DNA of 64,000 nucleotides from NCBI RefSeq assembly GCF_000317045.1, contig NC_019703.1, positions 353,501-417,500 on the forward strand. The letters run 5' to 3'. The position numbers and the translations under genes were made by a program. This stretch comes from Geitlerinema sp. PCC 7407 (GTDB lineage Bacteria > Cyanobacteriota > Cyanobacteriia > PCC-7407). Positions 47,801-53,558 of the stretch are shown here, piece by piece; the first letter of the stretch is position 1, and each line of letters starts with the position of its first letter. The notes beneath the pieces were generated by a model. It had not been told where the DNA came from, did not search any database, and saw nothing but the letters and a program-made list of their open reading frames with translations.

Positions 47801-48210
47801 GACCGGAGGGCGATCGCCTGCTCGTAGGCCGTAATGGCGGCGGGCAGCTGGTCGAGATGTTGCAACGTTAAGCCTCGACTGTGATGGGCCTCGCTATAGT
47901 TCGGCTTCAGGGCAATGGCCTGCTCGTAGGCCGCCAGGGCTTCTGTCAAGAGCCCCTGACGCCGCAAGACATTGCCAAAATTAAGATAGATTTCCGGGCT
48001 CCGGGGCCGCTGGGCCAGGGCCTGCTGGTAATAGTCCACCGCGGCTGGCCACTGGCCTTGCTGGTACGCCAAAACCCCCAGCAAATGCAGCGCATCAGCC
48101 TGTTCTGGCTCTTGCTGCAACACCGCCTGATACAGGCGCTCTGCTTCGGAAAGCTGCCCTGCTCGGTGGTGTTCTAGGGCGATCGCCAGGGTGTCAGAAA
48201 TGCTTGCCAT
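35803..48210 (-). CDS. Giant modular protein: seven TPR-GT9-like modules plus C-terminal GT4
   Basis: About 4,135 aa from ATG 48210 (MASISDTLAIALEHHRAG), an uninterrupted 12.4-kb frame. Seven modules of 6-10 TPRs plus a GT9-like domain; C-lobe motifs (DTSVAHLAGALGKPVW) fall near residues 550, 1030, 1627, 2183, 2660, 3177 and 3655. Module 2 has GKDVW and AHVAG variants. After a short Ser/Thr linker (about 3,730-3,745) comes a GT-B glycosyltransferase of about 390 aa: VKCVGLGWPPSLLSGWGVYG, VPQGIDPTIFHP, FSGGKLEYRKGQDIV, and E-x7-E in CEGGTNLVAMECLACG. The N-terminus closely matches that of the 2,219-aa protein, so the two are paralogues. Function unknown; multi-site glycosyltransfer or a scaffold for it is inferred. 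Confidence 0.93.
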   Translation of the reverse strand: MASISDTLAIALEHHRAGQLSEAERLYQAVLQQEPEQADALHLLGVLAYQQGQWPAAVDYYQQALAQRPRSPEIYLNFGNVLRRQGLLTEALAAYEQAIALKPNYSEAHHSRGLTLQHLDQLPAAITAYEQAIALRSDYPEALHSLGVALRQQGRTAEAIAAYEAAIALRPEFPEVYYAWGNLLREQGNLPAAIARYEQAIALRPDYTDAHLNLGVSHQSLGQLEAAEACYRHAITLDPGAATAHHNLGLVLQALNCPAEAIAAHRQSLELDPNNAEALNNLGVALKRTGDVAGAIAHHRQALALRPDYVEGHHNLGIALLTAGQLREGFAEYEWRWQLRDWPPRPFEVPRWQGEDLQGKTLLLHAEQGLGDTIQFLRYAQIFKARGARVILECQAPLKRLVRDVPWLDAVAIAGDPLPPFEVHLPLLSAPHALSTDLDSIPGQVPYLAAPATGGPQLPQGAGRRVGLVWAGNPQHKDDRNRSCSLAALAPLFQQPDLTWYSLQKGDRTQDLAQTPTPLHNLDPLLQDFVDTAAAIAQLDLVITVDTSVAHLAGALGKPVWILLAYDADWRWLTERTDSPWYPTARLFRQAAPGDWAGVVAQVTAALAEGDRPSADLSREALQEQGQAALSSGNYVGAIAAYQQLLAQWPDTALAHHYLGLALQAVDRYAEARQHYERAIALDASLVATHINLGSVCQLQGDEDTAIAHYRAAIARRPDVAAAHLNLGSILKERGDLEEALLHCKEAVRLQSDLADAHHNLGVVYQGLGDPAAAIACYERALALNPEHVDSHFGRAIAWLQQGQWAEGWAEYEWRWRSPKTPPRDFAQPRWDGGNLTGKTILLHAEQGYGDTIQFIRYAALAKAQGARVLVECQSALVRLLQELPFVDQVLPKGATLPPFEVQAPLLSLPWILGTTPETVPAEQAYLRVPAAAQQGIQLPPQAGPRVAIVWAGSPQNTNDRHRSCSIAQFEPLFQIPGVAWYSLQKGPRAAELAHASVQIQSLDPILQDFADTAAAIAQLDLVITVDTSVAHVAGALGKDVWILLPFDADWRWLRDRADSPWYPTARLFRQGRPGDWASAFAQVAAALGDRLKSRQFEPTAPASRPVTPAIAALLSEAVALHQAGQRAEAAQRYQAVLRQDPHQPNALHLLGVVAYQSGDPQSAIAYYRRSLAQQADFPEAHYNLAIALSQMGDLSRAIHHYQQAIAQKPDYADAHYNLATALKQTQQLSEAVTHYRAALRLAPTLADAHARLASTLQELGQPDDAIDHYRQAVTLDSNLAGAHNNLANLLRSRDDFEGASRHYQAALALLPDFAEGHYNLGGVLKELGRLPEAIAAYQQALDLKPGLARAHNNLGACYAETGDLERAIAAHERAIALEPDYVEAHDNLGHVLLRAGDLVRGFAEYEWRWQLPDQPPNPFGQWPLWDGGDLTGKTLLVHAEQGYGDTLNFVRYLPWVKNRGGQVIFECQPALERLLTTAEGCDGLVPRGKPLPAFDVQVPLLSLPWIFGTTLETIPASVPYLRGDAFEVPVGAAQTLGGSGKRVGFVWAGNPEHKNDRNRSCPLAKFQGLFEVPGIAWYSLQKGDRAADLTKYGDRVTDLGQYCQDFADTAAVIAQLDLVITVDTSVAHVAGALGKPVWILLSFVHDWRWLSDRDDSPWYPTARLFRQPTPGDWDAVLAAVQTALPAWREQDPPAPAASPDPRSLETAIALINQGYQHSQQGHSPEAIACYRTAVDVCPTFAEGHLRLGVALRAQGDPAALDHYQKALALDPHLTAAHYNLGNAYQTDQPQQAIAAYQQALALQPDFAPAHYNLANLLRSQDQGDRAEQHYRLALRFQPDHFKALHNLASLYLERQDYRAAIAHYQQVLALRPELAEAQDHLGIALRKEGRLSEAIAAHHQALALNPEHPSFHTHLGVALKESGDLDGAIAAYERAIALDADCVEAHLCRALAWLTQGHTAQGWAEYEWRWRVAATPPRPFRQPQWSGDDLAGRTLLVHAEQGLGDTLQFVRYLTAVQERGARVVVECQRPLLSLLQPSFPDFVWVAQGDRLPDFEVHIPLMSLPHCLAMAEVPGAPYLTFPAEVASVTLAERPTPPRYRVGIVWAGNPKHPNNQNRSCPLETFLPLFELPGIAWYSLLKGDRTADLQALGVPVENLDPQIQSFADTAAAIAQLDLVITVDTSVAHLAGALGKPVWVLLAFDADWRWLRHRADSPWYPTARLFRQPRPRDWASVIAQVAETLRPALREPTAAEALNAQGIAAQNAGDWQQAIAAYRQAIDLQPDFAQAHYNLGTALQAQKRDDEALAAYQRAIALDPGLADAYNNLGNLYRSRRDIPQAIAAYRQAIDLQPQAAIYHSNLGSILQQADQYEGAIAHYQQAIDLDPQLSVARYNLGNAYYDLGEFDRAIALYQQVLRADPDCVQAQFAMALVWLQQGDFRRGFAGYEARWALGELRQRSFTQPAWDGQPLQGRRILIYGEQGYGDTIQFLRLVPWVVARGGQVVLEVPRRLLRLVQGFGDLAEVYAIGDAPLTFDCHAALMSLPHLLGLTLETIPANIPYLEAPAAANSPHFQRDDRLSVGIVWAGRPSHINNHHRSCSLAQFAPLLDLPGVAFYSLQKGDGCEELAQSGDRLQDWGQHCQDFADTAAAIEALDLVITVDTSVAHLAGALGKPVWILLAFDADWRWLRDRPDSPWYPTARLFRQPRLGDWGSVFGAVAAALGEQIPGRSPAEPEIPELALAIAHLSAGQPEAAIALLELLVPQYSTVAEVHYLLGLAYRRQHHLIAAQDHYQRAIALQPNHVEAHLGLGVALKQQGQLTEAIAHYRQVLDLRPDYPEAHNNLANALKEQGQWSEAIAHYQRALALRPDFVAAHNNLANALQRLDRIEEAVAHYRRAIALQPDYAEAYNNLGNALQSQLDHPGAIAAYRQALQIKPDYAEAHLGLAAVHLIQGDLAQGFGEYEWRWQVANNPDCPPMRPFTRPLWDGSPLSGQRILLHAEQGYGDTIQFIRYATVLAEQGATVLVESPRALLRLVATVAGVSEVVAKGDELPDFDCHAPLLSLPHRLGTTLETVPAAAPYLRPPAAPPRPLPPGLQIGLVWSGNPRHKNNHHRSCPLTAIAPLFHTPGTHWYSLQKGPAVDELAAYADRLADWGSEFQDFGDTAAAIAQLDLVITVDTSVAHLAGALGKPVWVLLTYAPDWRWLLERSDCPWYPTARLFRQGQTDVWEPVITEVGTALAALAAQASPSLALDRAIALHQAGNLAAAKAEYGALLTEQPTALLQTMLGILAFQEQRPEAALAHYRQAIALDPGYADAHYNLGVALSCHSDLEGAIACYQRVLVLQPRYFAALHNLATAYHQQQQFEEAIAFYEQALQLQPDHAEAHYNLGLAHRQCNNLEAALAHYDRAIALQPDYAEAHWNRALALLLAGRFREGFAEYEWRWRRPGRQPVELPKPPWRGEPLAGKTLLIYADQGFGDAIQFCRFIPQVVAQGAQVILECRPPLIDLLRSLPGITHIVPRGEGIPASFDYHTSLMSLPHYLGIDLETLPAQVPYLAVPDRPIALAPRPGTRLKVGVAWAGSPTNLNDHNRSCPMAAFRRLFEVTGVTWYSLQKGDRTQDLAGLSPERVINLDDQIQTFADTAAAIAQLDLVITVDTSVAHLAGALGKPVWILLPYSPDWRWLIQRSDSPWYPTARLFRQSSRGQWDSVLETVLAALTEAIAHPADSLDSPAMQTSSTPSITLQTSAPVKCVGLGWPPSLLSGWGVYGMNLALQTARRAGYEPLMISPPSLEGLNPLHLNLLQPIVQRQQSLHQFLAQNPDKKISGEFTVLHALGNDFASRLQQRVTGKRNLGVVFFENSRLSPEIVERAQSYDAIVAGCSWNAEVLRQHGVRDVRMVPQGIDPTIFHPAPRSNWFGDRFVIFSGGKLEYRKGQDIVVAAFKIFQARHPEALLITAWHNFWPQFMAGLEQTGNVVGLPQVGADRRLRVTEWLVANGIPAGAVLDVGPVVNYMMGQILREADAAIFPNRCEGGTNLVAMECLACGVPSILSANTGHRDLLQGDHCYVLQDQGPVKPSLHFSQVEDWGESRVEEVVAHLETIYQQRAEARSRGLRAAQFMEDWTWEKQIGRLLTAIDDLL
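37130..48210 (-). repeat. Seven-unit tandem coding repeat (about 1.43-1.8 kb each)
   Basis: The block coding for the GT C-lobe recurs at about 37.21, 38.64, 40.19, 41.62, 43.29, 45.09 and 46.53 kb. Periods run from about 1,430 to 1,800 bp, the differences matching changes in TPR number. The downstream DSPWYPTARLFRQ block is almost invariant in all seven and in the four units of the neighbouring giant gene. Confidence 0.85.
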
Positions 48211-48447
48211 GCCCGTTCTAGACCTTCTCAAAGCCACTTCAAAGCCGCGTTTGCGCTTCTGCCCCGAGGCCCTAGCGGCAGCCTGCCCAGCAAGGCGGAA
48301 GTTGGCATCACTTTAGCAAAGGCTTGGGCTAGCGCGATCGCCTCCTGGTGCTTCTTTGGGGGATTTCTGACTAGCTAGCTGCGCGGAAGTGGCGATCGCC
48401 TGAGTGAATCTAGAGCTTGTTTGTAGGGAGTTGGAGTTTCACCGCTC

Positions 48448-49071
48448 ATGATCATTTGTCCCAACTGCGCCCACCCCAATCCCGATGGCGTCCTCAAATG
48501 CGAGGCCTGCTACACTGCCCTGCCCGGTGCCCAAACCTGCCCCAACTGCGGTGCCATCGTGGAGGCCGATGCGGAATTCTGCGGTCAGTGCGGCTATGGA
48601 TTGCGCAGCCTGATCGATCCGGGAAACGCACAGACGGAAATGGGGGTTCCAGCCGTGCCCTTGCCAGCGCCAACCCCCGAGCCGCCCGCGGCAGCGCCCC
48701 CAGTATCTCCAAGGCCATCGCCTAGCGAGACCCGCCTCCAGACATCCCAAGCGCGGCTTTTTCACGTCCAGAGTAATACTACAATTGAGCTACCGATCGG
48801 TGTATCTGTCGTTCATCTGGGAAAGCCCAATGACCGCGTTCCTCCGGATATCGATGTATCCGGTTTGGCAGACTCTGATATTGTCTCCCGCGTTCACGCG
48901 AACCTTCGCCTAGAGGGAGACGCCTACTATATAGAGGATGTCGGCAGCGCCAATGGAACGTATATCAACAGTTTCTTGCTGCCAGTCGGCGATCGCCATC
49001 GTCTCCGATCGGGCGATCGCATCGCCCTAGGCAAAGGCGACAAGGTGAGCTTTCTCTTCCAGCTGACGTAG
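48448..49071 (+). CDS. Zinc-ribbon FHA-domain protein
   Basis: 207 aa. N-terminal double zinc ribbon with four CxxC knuckles (MIICPNCAHPNPDGVLKCEACY and TCPNCGAI...FCGQCGYG), a Pro-rich linker, then an FHA domain at about residues 110-205 (VVHLGKPNDRVPPDIDVSGL, SDIVSRVHANLRLEGDAYYIEDVGSANGTYIN). FHA domains bind phosphothreonine, so a target of the Ser/Thr kinase nearby is plausible. It faces away from the giant gene. The next plus-strand genes are a PP2C phosphatase and an FHA-kinase, each separated by IS remnants. Confidence 0.9.
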   Translation: MIICPNCAHPNPDGVLKCEACYTALPGAQTCPNCGAIVEADAEFCGQCGYGLRSLIDPGNAQTEMGVPAVPLPAPTPEPPAAAPPVSPRPSPSETRLQTSQARLFHVQSNTTIELPIGVSVVHLGKPNDRVPPDIDVSGLADSDIVSRVHANLRLEGDAYYIEDVGSANGTYINSFLLPVGDRHRLRSGDRIALGKGDKVSFLFQLT

Positions 49072-49153
49072 GCTCAAGCGTAAAAAATAATACCAAGGAG
49101 CGAGGCGGTTAACCCTGACCCTCGGGCCACGATGGGTGCAATGCTTGCTAGTT

Positions 49154-50606
49154 TTAGCTAGTTCAGCCAGAAGCCTCACGTCCATAATCTCTGATTTGGC
49201 TTGAGACGAAGGCGCGTTTATGGCAGGGCGGTCGGTGAACTGTGTTTGACGCGAGAGCCTACCAGCCCCGCTATCAACCCCCTCTTTCACCTCAAGCCAG
49301 AAAGTCCTACTCTCCAGCTCGGTGAGCGGATGCTGAAAAATCTCACCCAGTAAAATACTCAAATGAGAACCGCCCACCAGTACCGATTGCGTCCAACCTC
49401 CAGTCAAGTCGCCTTGATGAGCGAATGGCTGGAACTCTTGCGCAGACAGTACAACTACCGTCTCGGTGAGCGGTTCTCTTGGTACGAGCAAAATCGCTGC
49501 GACGTCACCGATTGCCCGCTAATCTGCCGCCTGCCAGAGCTGCGAGAGAATCCTGATTTCTACTCCCAAAAACGAGACCTAGTGAACTCCAAGGCTCTGT
49601 TTCCGGAGTACAAGCAGATTTATGCTCAAGTCCTGCAAGACTGCATTGGCCGGGTGAAGAAGACCTTTGACCGCTGGCTCAAAGGAGACTGCAACGGCAA
49701 GCGAAGCGGCAAGCCTCGATTTAAGGGAGTAAACCGATATCGCTCATTTACTTTCCCCCAAATTAAACAGGACTGCATCCAAGGTAATCGGATCAATCTA
49801 CCTAAAATTGGCTGGGTAAAGCTGATTCAGCATCGTCCTTTGCCGGAAGGCTTCAAGGTCAAGACCGCCACCGTCAGCTACAAAGTTGATGGCTGGTATG
49901 TGACTCTGAGCCTAGAGGATTCATCAGTTCCCACCCTCACTCCCGAGGCCCCCAGTCTTGAGAACACGATGGGGATTGATTTGGGCTTGAAGTCGTTCTT
50001 CGTAGACGACTCAGGGAGAGAAGAACCCATCCCCCAGCACTACCGCAAAGCCGAAAAGCGTCTGAAGCGGTTGCAGCGTTCACTGTCACGCAAGAAAAAC
50101 GGGTCCAATCGCCGGAAGAAGGCGGTTAAACGAGTTGCCAAGGCGCACCTGAAAGTCTCAAATCAGCGCAAGGACTTTCACCACAAGGTCGCAAATAAGC
50201 TTTTATCCCAGGGGAAGCATGTCGCCCATGAAAAGCTGAATATTCGAGGCATTGCGAGAACGCGACTCGCAAAGTCAACTCACGATGCTGGCTGGGGCCA
50301 GTTCCTGCAAATTCTGGCAATCAAGGCTGAAAGAGCTGGATTGCTTACGGTTGCAGTGAATCCCAGCGGCACGTCTCAGAACTGCTGTGGCTGCGGGGTC
50401 AAAGTTCCTAAAATACTTCAGGACAGGATTCATACCTGTCCTGAGGGCGGGTTGATGCTGGACCGTGACCACAATGCAGCGATCAACATCAAGTATTTGG
50501 CGGTAGGGCATTCCGTCAATAAAGCTCAGGAAACGCCCGATGGGTTACCAGGGGTCACTGAGAAGCCGACACCGTATGCGTCAGTATCGGTGTAGGAGTA
50601 TGTCAC
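49154..50606. mobile_element. IS200/IS605-family element, copy 2 (tnpA deleted)
   Basis: Left end TTAGCTAGTTCAGCCAGAAGCC and right end GTATGTCAC match copy 1. The left about 165 bp aligns to copy 1 up to the last few codons of tnpA. The remaining tnpA and the tnpA-tnpB spacer are absent, leaving a tnpB-only element. It lies in the gap between the FHA gene and the PP2C gene. Without tnpA it would depend on copy 1 for movement. Confidence 0.85.
49363..50595 (+). CDS. tnpB: TnpB of copy 2, full-length frame with damaged zinc ribbon
   Basis: 410 aa, with the complete N-terminus MRTAHQYRLRPTSSQVALMS that copy 1 lacks. RuvC residues are present: D206 in GIDLGLKSF, E290 in HEKLNIRG, and DRDHN near 367-370. 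In the C-terminal zinc ribbon the first pair (C341, C344) is present, but the second knuckle reads TCPEGG: Cys362 is replaced by Gly (codon 50446-50448, GGC against TGT in copy 1). Loss of a zinc ligand probably weakens or abolishes activity. About 90 percent identical to copy 1 by eye. Confidence 0.88.
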   Translation: MRTAHQYRLRPTSSQVALMSEWLELLRRQYNYRLGERFSWYEQNRCDVTDCPLICRLPELRENPDFYSQKRDLVNSKALFPEYKQIYAQVLQDCIGRVKKTFDRWLKGDCNGKRSGKPRFKGVNRYRSFTFPQIKQDCIQGNRINLPKIGWVKLIQHRPLPEGFKVKTATVSYKVDGWYVTLSLEDSSVPTLTPEAPSLENTMGIDLGLKSFFVDDSGREEPIPQHYRKAEKRLKRLQRSLSRKKNGSNRRKKAVKRVAKAHLKVSNQRKDFHHKVANKLLSQGKHVAHEKLNIRGIARTRLAKSTHDAGWGQFLQILAIKAERAGLLTVAVNPSGTSQNCCGCGVKVPKILQDRIHTCPEGGLMLDRDHNAAINIKYLAVGHSVNKAQETPDGLPGVTEKPTPYASVSV

Positions 50607-50738
50607 CGTGTGTTGCGATCGCCTGGACCAATCAACGGGCGATCGCTGCCGGGACTCCTCCGGGGCCGTGTGCCCTCAGCAAACGAGCCCTGTGCTCTGT
50701 GGCTGCGTCTTCTGAACGAACCTTGAAGAGGCTACACC

Positions 50739-52778
50739 ATGCTTGTCTGCGCCCAGTGCCAGTTTGAAAACCCCCTCGACCACAAGTTTTGCCAGAAATG
50801 CGGCGCATCTCTCACCGAAAAGCCTTGTTTCCAGTGTGAGCAGCCCGTGGCCCTCGGGGCTCTCCGCTGCCCGAACTGCGGCGCGATGACGGGCACGCTG
50901 TGGTGGGCGATCGCCGAGGCGACGGGGACTGAGCCGCCTGCGGAGTGGGCCCAGTGGCAGGCGGCCCTGACAGCGCCGGAGGCGCCGCCCCTCTACGTGG
51001 ATGAGCAGCAGCGCTATCACATCTTGGCGGGACCCCTATCCAAGGACCCCACGATGCTGGAGTTTCGGGTCCACGACCAGCGGCCCCTAGAGCTGTCGCC
51101 CTTGGACATGGTGGCCGCTGAGGTGATGTTTAAGCTGGCCCAGGGCCTGGAGAGCGCAGAAACCCTGGACCCGCGCCTGCCGGCGATCGCCTATCCCTAC
51201 CTAGGCCTCCAAGAAGAGGGAAACTTGGCGGTGCCTATGCTCCAGGATGCCTGGCAATCGCCGGATCAGACGGTTTTGATCCTGGAAGATCGCTCCCAGT
51301 GGCCGCGCGTGGCCGAGCAGTGGCAGGAGGAGCAGGCGTCGCCGCTGCAAATGCTCTCTTGGCTCCACGAAATGACGCACCTATGGTCGGCGCTAGAGCC
51401 CTGGCAGGCCCAGCAGAGTCTGCTCGATTCAGAAAACCTCTGCCTAGACGAAGATCAGCTGCTGTGTCTGCGTCGGCTGATCTTGACTGAGGGAAGCGAG
51501 GCTTTGCCCTTGGCGATCTTGGGGGAGGCGTGGCGATCGCTGCTGAGCCTGTCCCAGCGCACCCAGCCCGGCGAGCTGGGGCTGCTGATCGAGGATATGG
51601 TGGCGGGCGAGGTGCTGACGGTGGAGGGGGTGCAGGAGCGCTTGGCGGCGATCGCCCAAAGCCTGCAAGTGCTCCCCGAGACCGCCCCCTGCGCCGAAGA
51701 TCTGGGCCTGCCGCCCGAACTCCAGCCCGCGATCGCCGCTGACTGGACCGTTGACGACGATGATGATGACGAAGCGACGCGGCCCCTCCTGACCCCGGTG
51801 GCCTCTTTCCCAGATGACTCCGAGCTGGACTTCGACGCCGGGGACGACAGCTTTGATGAAATGCCGACAGTTGTTCTGCCTATGCGCCTAGTGGGCCTAG
51901 AGGAGAGCGGCCGCACCGACATCGGCCAACATCGCCAGCACAACGAAGACTACTTCGGAATGCAAAGCCAGATTTACAAAATCGAAAGCCCCTCCGGTCA
52001 GACGGTGCGGGCCCAGGGGCTCTACATTCTCTGTGATGGCATGGGAGGCCATGCGGGCGGCGAAGTCGCCAGCGCCCTGGTTGTGGAGGTGTTGCGCCAG
52101 TACTTCCAGCGCGAGTGGCTGTCGCTGCCGACCCAGGCCTCCGAGGCCTCCAACCGTGGCGGAGGCCTGGGGGAAGACTGGCGTCGCCCTCTACCCGATG
52201 AGGACAGCATTCGCCAGGCGATCCACCTCGCCAACCAGGCGGTCTACGACATTAACCAGGCCAACAATTGCTCGGGCAGCGGCCGCATGGGCACCACTTT
52301 GGTGCTGGTGCTGGTCCAGGACAACCGGGTGGCCGTGGCCCATGTGGGGGACAGCCGCCTCTATCGCCTCAGCCGCAAGCGCGGCCTAGAGCAGGTCACC
52401 CTCGATCATGAGGTGGGGCAGCAGGCGATTTTGCAGGGGGTCGATCCGGAGGCGGCCTACGGTCGTCCGGACGCTTATCAGCTCACCCAGGCCCTGGGGC
52501 CGCGGGACTCCAGCTACGTCAAGCCGGATGTGCAGTTCTTTGACTTAGCAGAGGATACGATTTTGCTGCTGTGCTCCGATGGGCTGTGCGACAACAGTTT
52601 GCTGGAAAACCACTGGGTTTCGAAGCTGGAGCCCTTTCTGAGTTCTCGAACCAATTTGGACCTGGGCATTAGCCAACTGGTGGACTTTGCTAACGGGTAT
52701 AACGGCCACGACAATATTACGGCGGTGGCCATTCGCCTGAAGGTGCGGCCCAATCTGGAAGCTATGCAGCGAACGTGA
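50739..52778 (+). CDS. Zinc-ribbon PP2C-type protein phosphatase
   Basis: 679 aa. N-terminal zinc ribbons (MLVCAQCQFENPLDHKFCQKCG, KPCFQCEQPV...RCPNCGAM), a long helical middle part of unknown fold with an acidic stretch (DDDDDEATRP), and a C-terminal PP2C domain from about residue 385. Phosphatase metal motifs are RTDIGQHRQHNEDYFG, LYILCDGMGGHAGGEVAS, AVAHVGDSRLYRLS, LLLCSDGLCDNSLL and GHDNITAVAI. All are intact, so it should be an active Mn/Mg-dependent Ser/Thr phosphatase opposing the adjacent kinase. Its stop TGA (52776-52778) lies inside the right end of IS copy 3, so the original C-terminus was altered. Confidence 0.93.
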   Translation: MLVCAQCQFENPLDHKFCQKCGASLTEKPCFQCEQPVALGALRCPNCGAMTGTLWWAIAEATGTEPPAEWAQWQAALTAPEAPPLYVDEQQRYHILAGPLSKDPTMLEFRVHDQRPLELSPLDMVAAEVMFKLAQGLESAETLDPRLPAIAYPYLGLQEEGNLAVPMLQDAWQSPDQTVLILEDRSQWPRVAEQWQEEQASPLQMLSWLHEMTHLWSALEPWQAQQSLLDSENLCLDEDQLLCLRRLILTEGSEALPLAILGEAWRSLLSLSQRTQPGELGLLIEDMVAGEVLTVEGVQERLAAIAQSLQVLPETAPCAEDLGLPPELQPAIAADWTVDDDDDDEATRPLLTPVASFPDDSELDFDAGDDSFDEMPTVVLPMRLVGLEESGRTDIGQHRQHNEDYFGMQSQIYKIESPSGQTVRAQGLYILCDGMGGHAGGEVASALVVEVLRQYFQREWLSLPTQASEASNRGGGLGEDWRRPLPDEDSIRQAIHLANQAVYDINQANNCSGSGRMGTTLVLVLVQDNRVAVAHVGDSRLYRLSRKRGLEQVTLDHEVGQQAILQGVDPEAAYGRPDAYQLTQALGPRDSSYVKPDVQFFDLAEDTILLLCSDGLCDNSLLENHWVSKLEPFLSSRTNLDLGISQLVDFANGYNGHDNITAVAIRLKVRPNLEAMQRT

Positions 52779-52785
52779 CATACTC

Positions 52786-53334
52786 CTACACCGATACTGA
52801 CGTATCCGGTGTCGGCTTCTCAGTGACCCCTGGTAACCCATCGGGCGTTTCCTGCGCTTTATTGACGGAATGCCCTACCGCCAAAGACTTGATGTTGATC
52901 GCTGCATTGTGGTCATGGTCCAGCGTCAACCCGCACTCAGGACAGGTATGGATTCTGTCCTGAAGTGTTTTTGGCACCTTGACCCCGCAACCAGAGCAGT
53001 CCTGAGACGTATCGCTAGGGTTCACTGCAACCGTCAACAACCCGGCTCTTTCAGCCTTGATTGCCAGAGTTTGCAGGAACTGACCTCACCCCGCGTCATT
53101 GCTAAGTTAACTTTGCCAGTTTGCTCCTGGCAATGCCTCGAATGTTCAGCTTTTCATGGGCGACATGCTTTCCCTGGGATAAAAGCCTGTTTGCGACCTT
53201 GTGGTGAAAGTCCTTGCGCTGATTCGCAACCTTCAGGTGTGCTTTGGCAACTCGCTTAATTGCCTTTTTCCGACGCTTGGAGCCTTTGTTTTTGCGTGAA
53301 AGACTGGGCTGCAATCGCTTCAGGCGCTTTTCAT
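52786..53334 (-). pseudogene. tnpB: tnpB remnant of copy 3
   Basis: Encodes only the C-terminal half of TnpB, from EKRLKRLQPSLSRK through HEKLNIRGIARSKL. An in-frame stop follows at about 53105 and the frame resumes as LLTVAVNPSDTSQ...TCPECGLTLDHDHNAAINI. The DRDHN motif has become DHDHN. N-terminal half and start deleted. Non-functional as a nuclease. Confidence 0.88.
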
Positions 53335-53344
53335 CGCATCTTGT

Positions 53345-53404
53345 GGCGGTGTCACGGTCTCGACTCTCAAGCGATACATTGAGGAGCAAGACTCTCCGAC
53401 CTGA
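53345..53404 (+). pseudogene. tnpA: tnpA 3' remnant of copy 3
   Basis: The last 19 codons of tnpA plus stop: GGVTVSTLKRYIEEQDSPT, identical in sequence to the end of the intact TnpA of copy 1 and including its catalytic Tyr, but with the rest deleted. Oriented opposite to the tnpB remnant, as in the parent element. Confidence 0.85.
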
Positions 53405-53558
53405 AGCGAAAGAGATGGTTCATGGCGGGGCTAGTCGGTTCTCGCATCAAACATGGTTCGCTGACTACCCCGTCATGAACGTGCCTTCATCTCACGCCAA
53501 ATCGAAGATTATGGATGTGAGGCTTCTGGCTGAATTAGCTAACGTTTAGTCAGGATAG

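Larger units (their letters stand above)
52775..53542. mobile_element. IS200/IS605-family element, copy 3 (degenerate remnant)
   Basis: Inverted relative to copies 1 and 2: the tnpB end GTGACATACTCC is at 52775 and the tnpA end GGCTTCTGGCTGAATTAGCTAA reaches 53542. Internally deleted: the 3' half of tnpB is joined at about 53335 to the last 20 codons of tnpA. It separates the PP2C and FHA-kinase genes. Confidence 0.85.

Noticed and set aside
26708..48210. CRISPR array or DNA-level satellite
   Set aside because: Repeats are diverged coding TPRs of 102-bp period within 1.5-kb modules; no short identical repeats with unique spacers were seen anywhere in the window.
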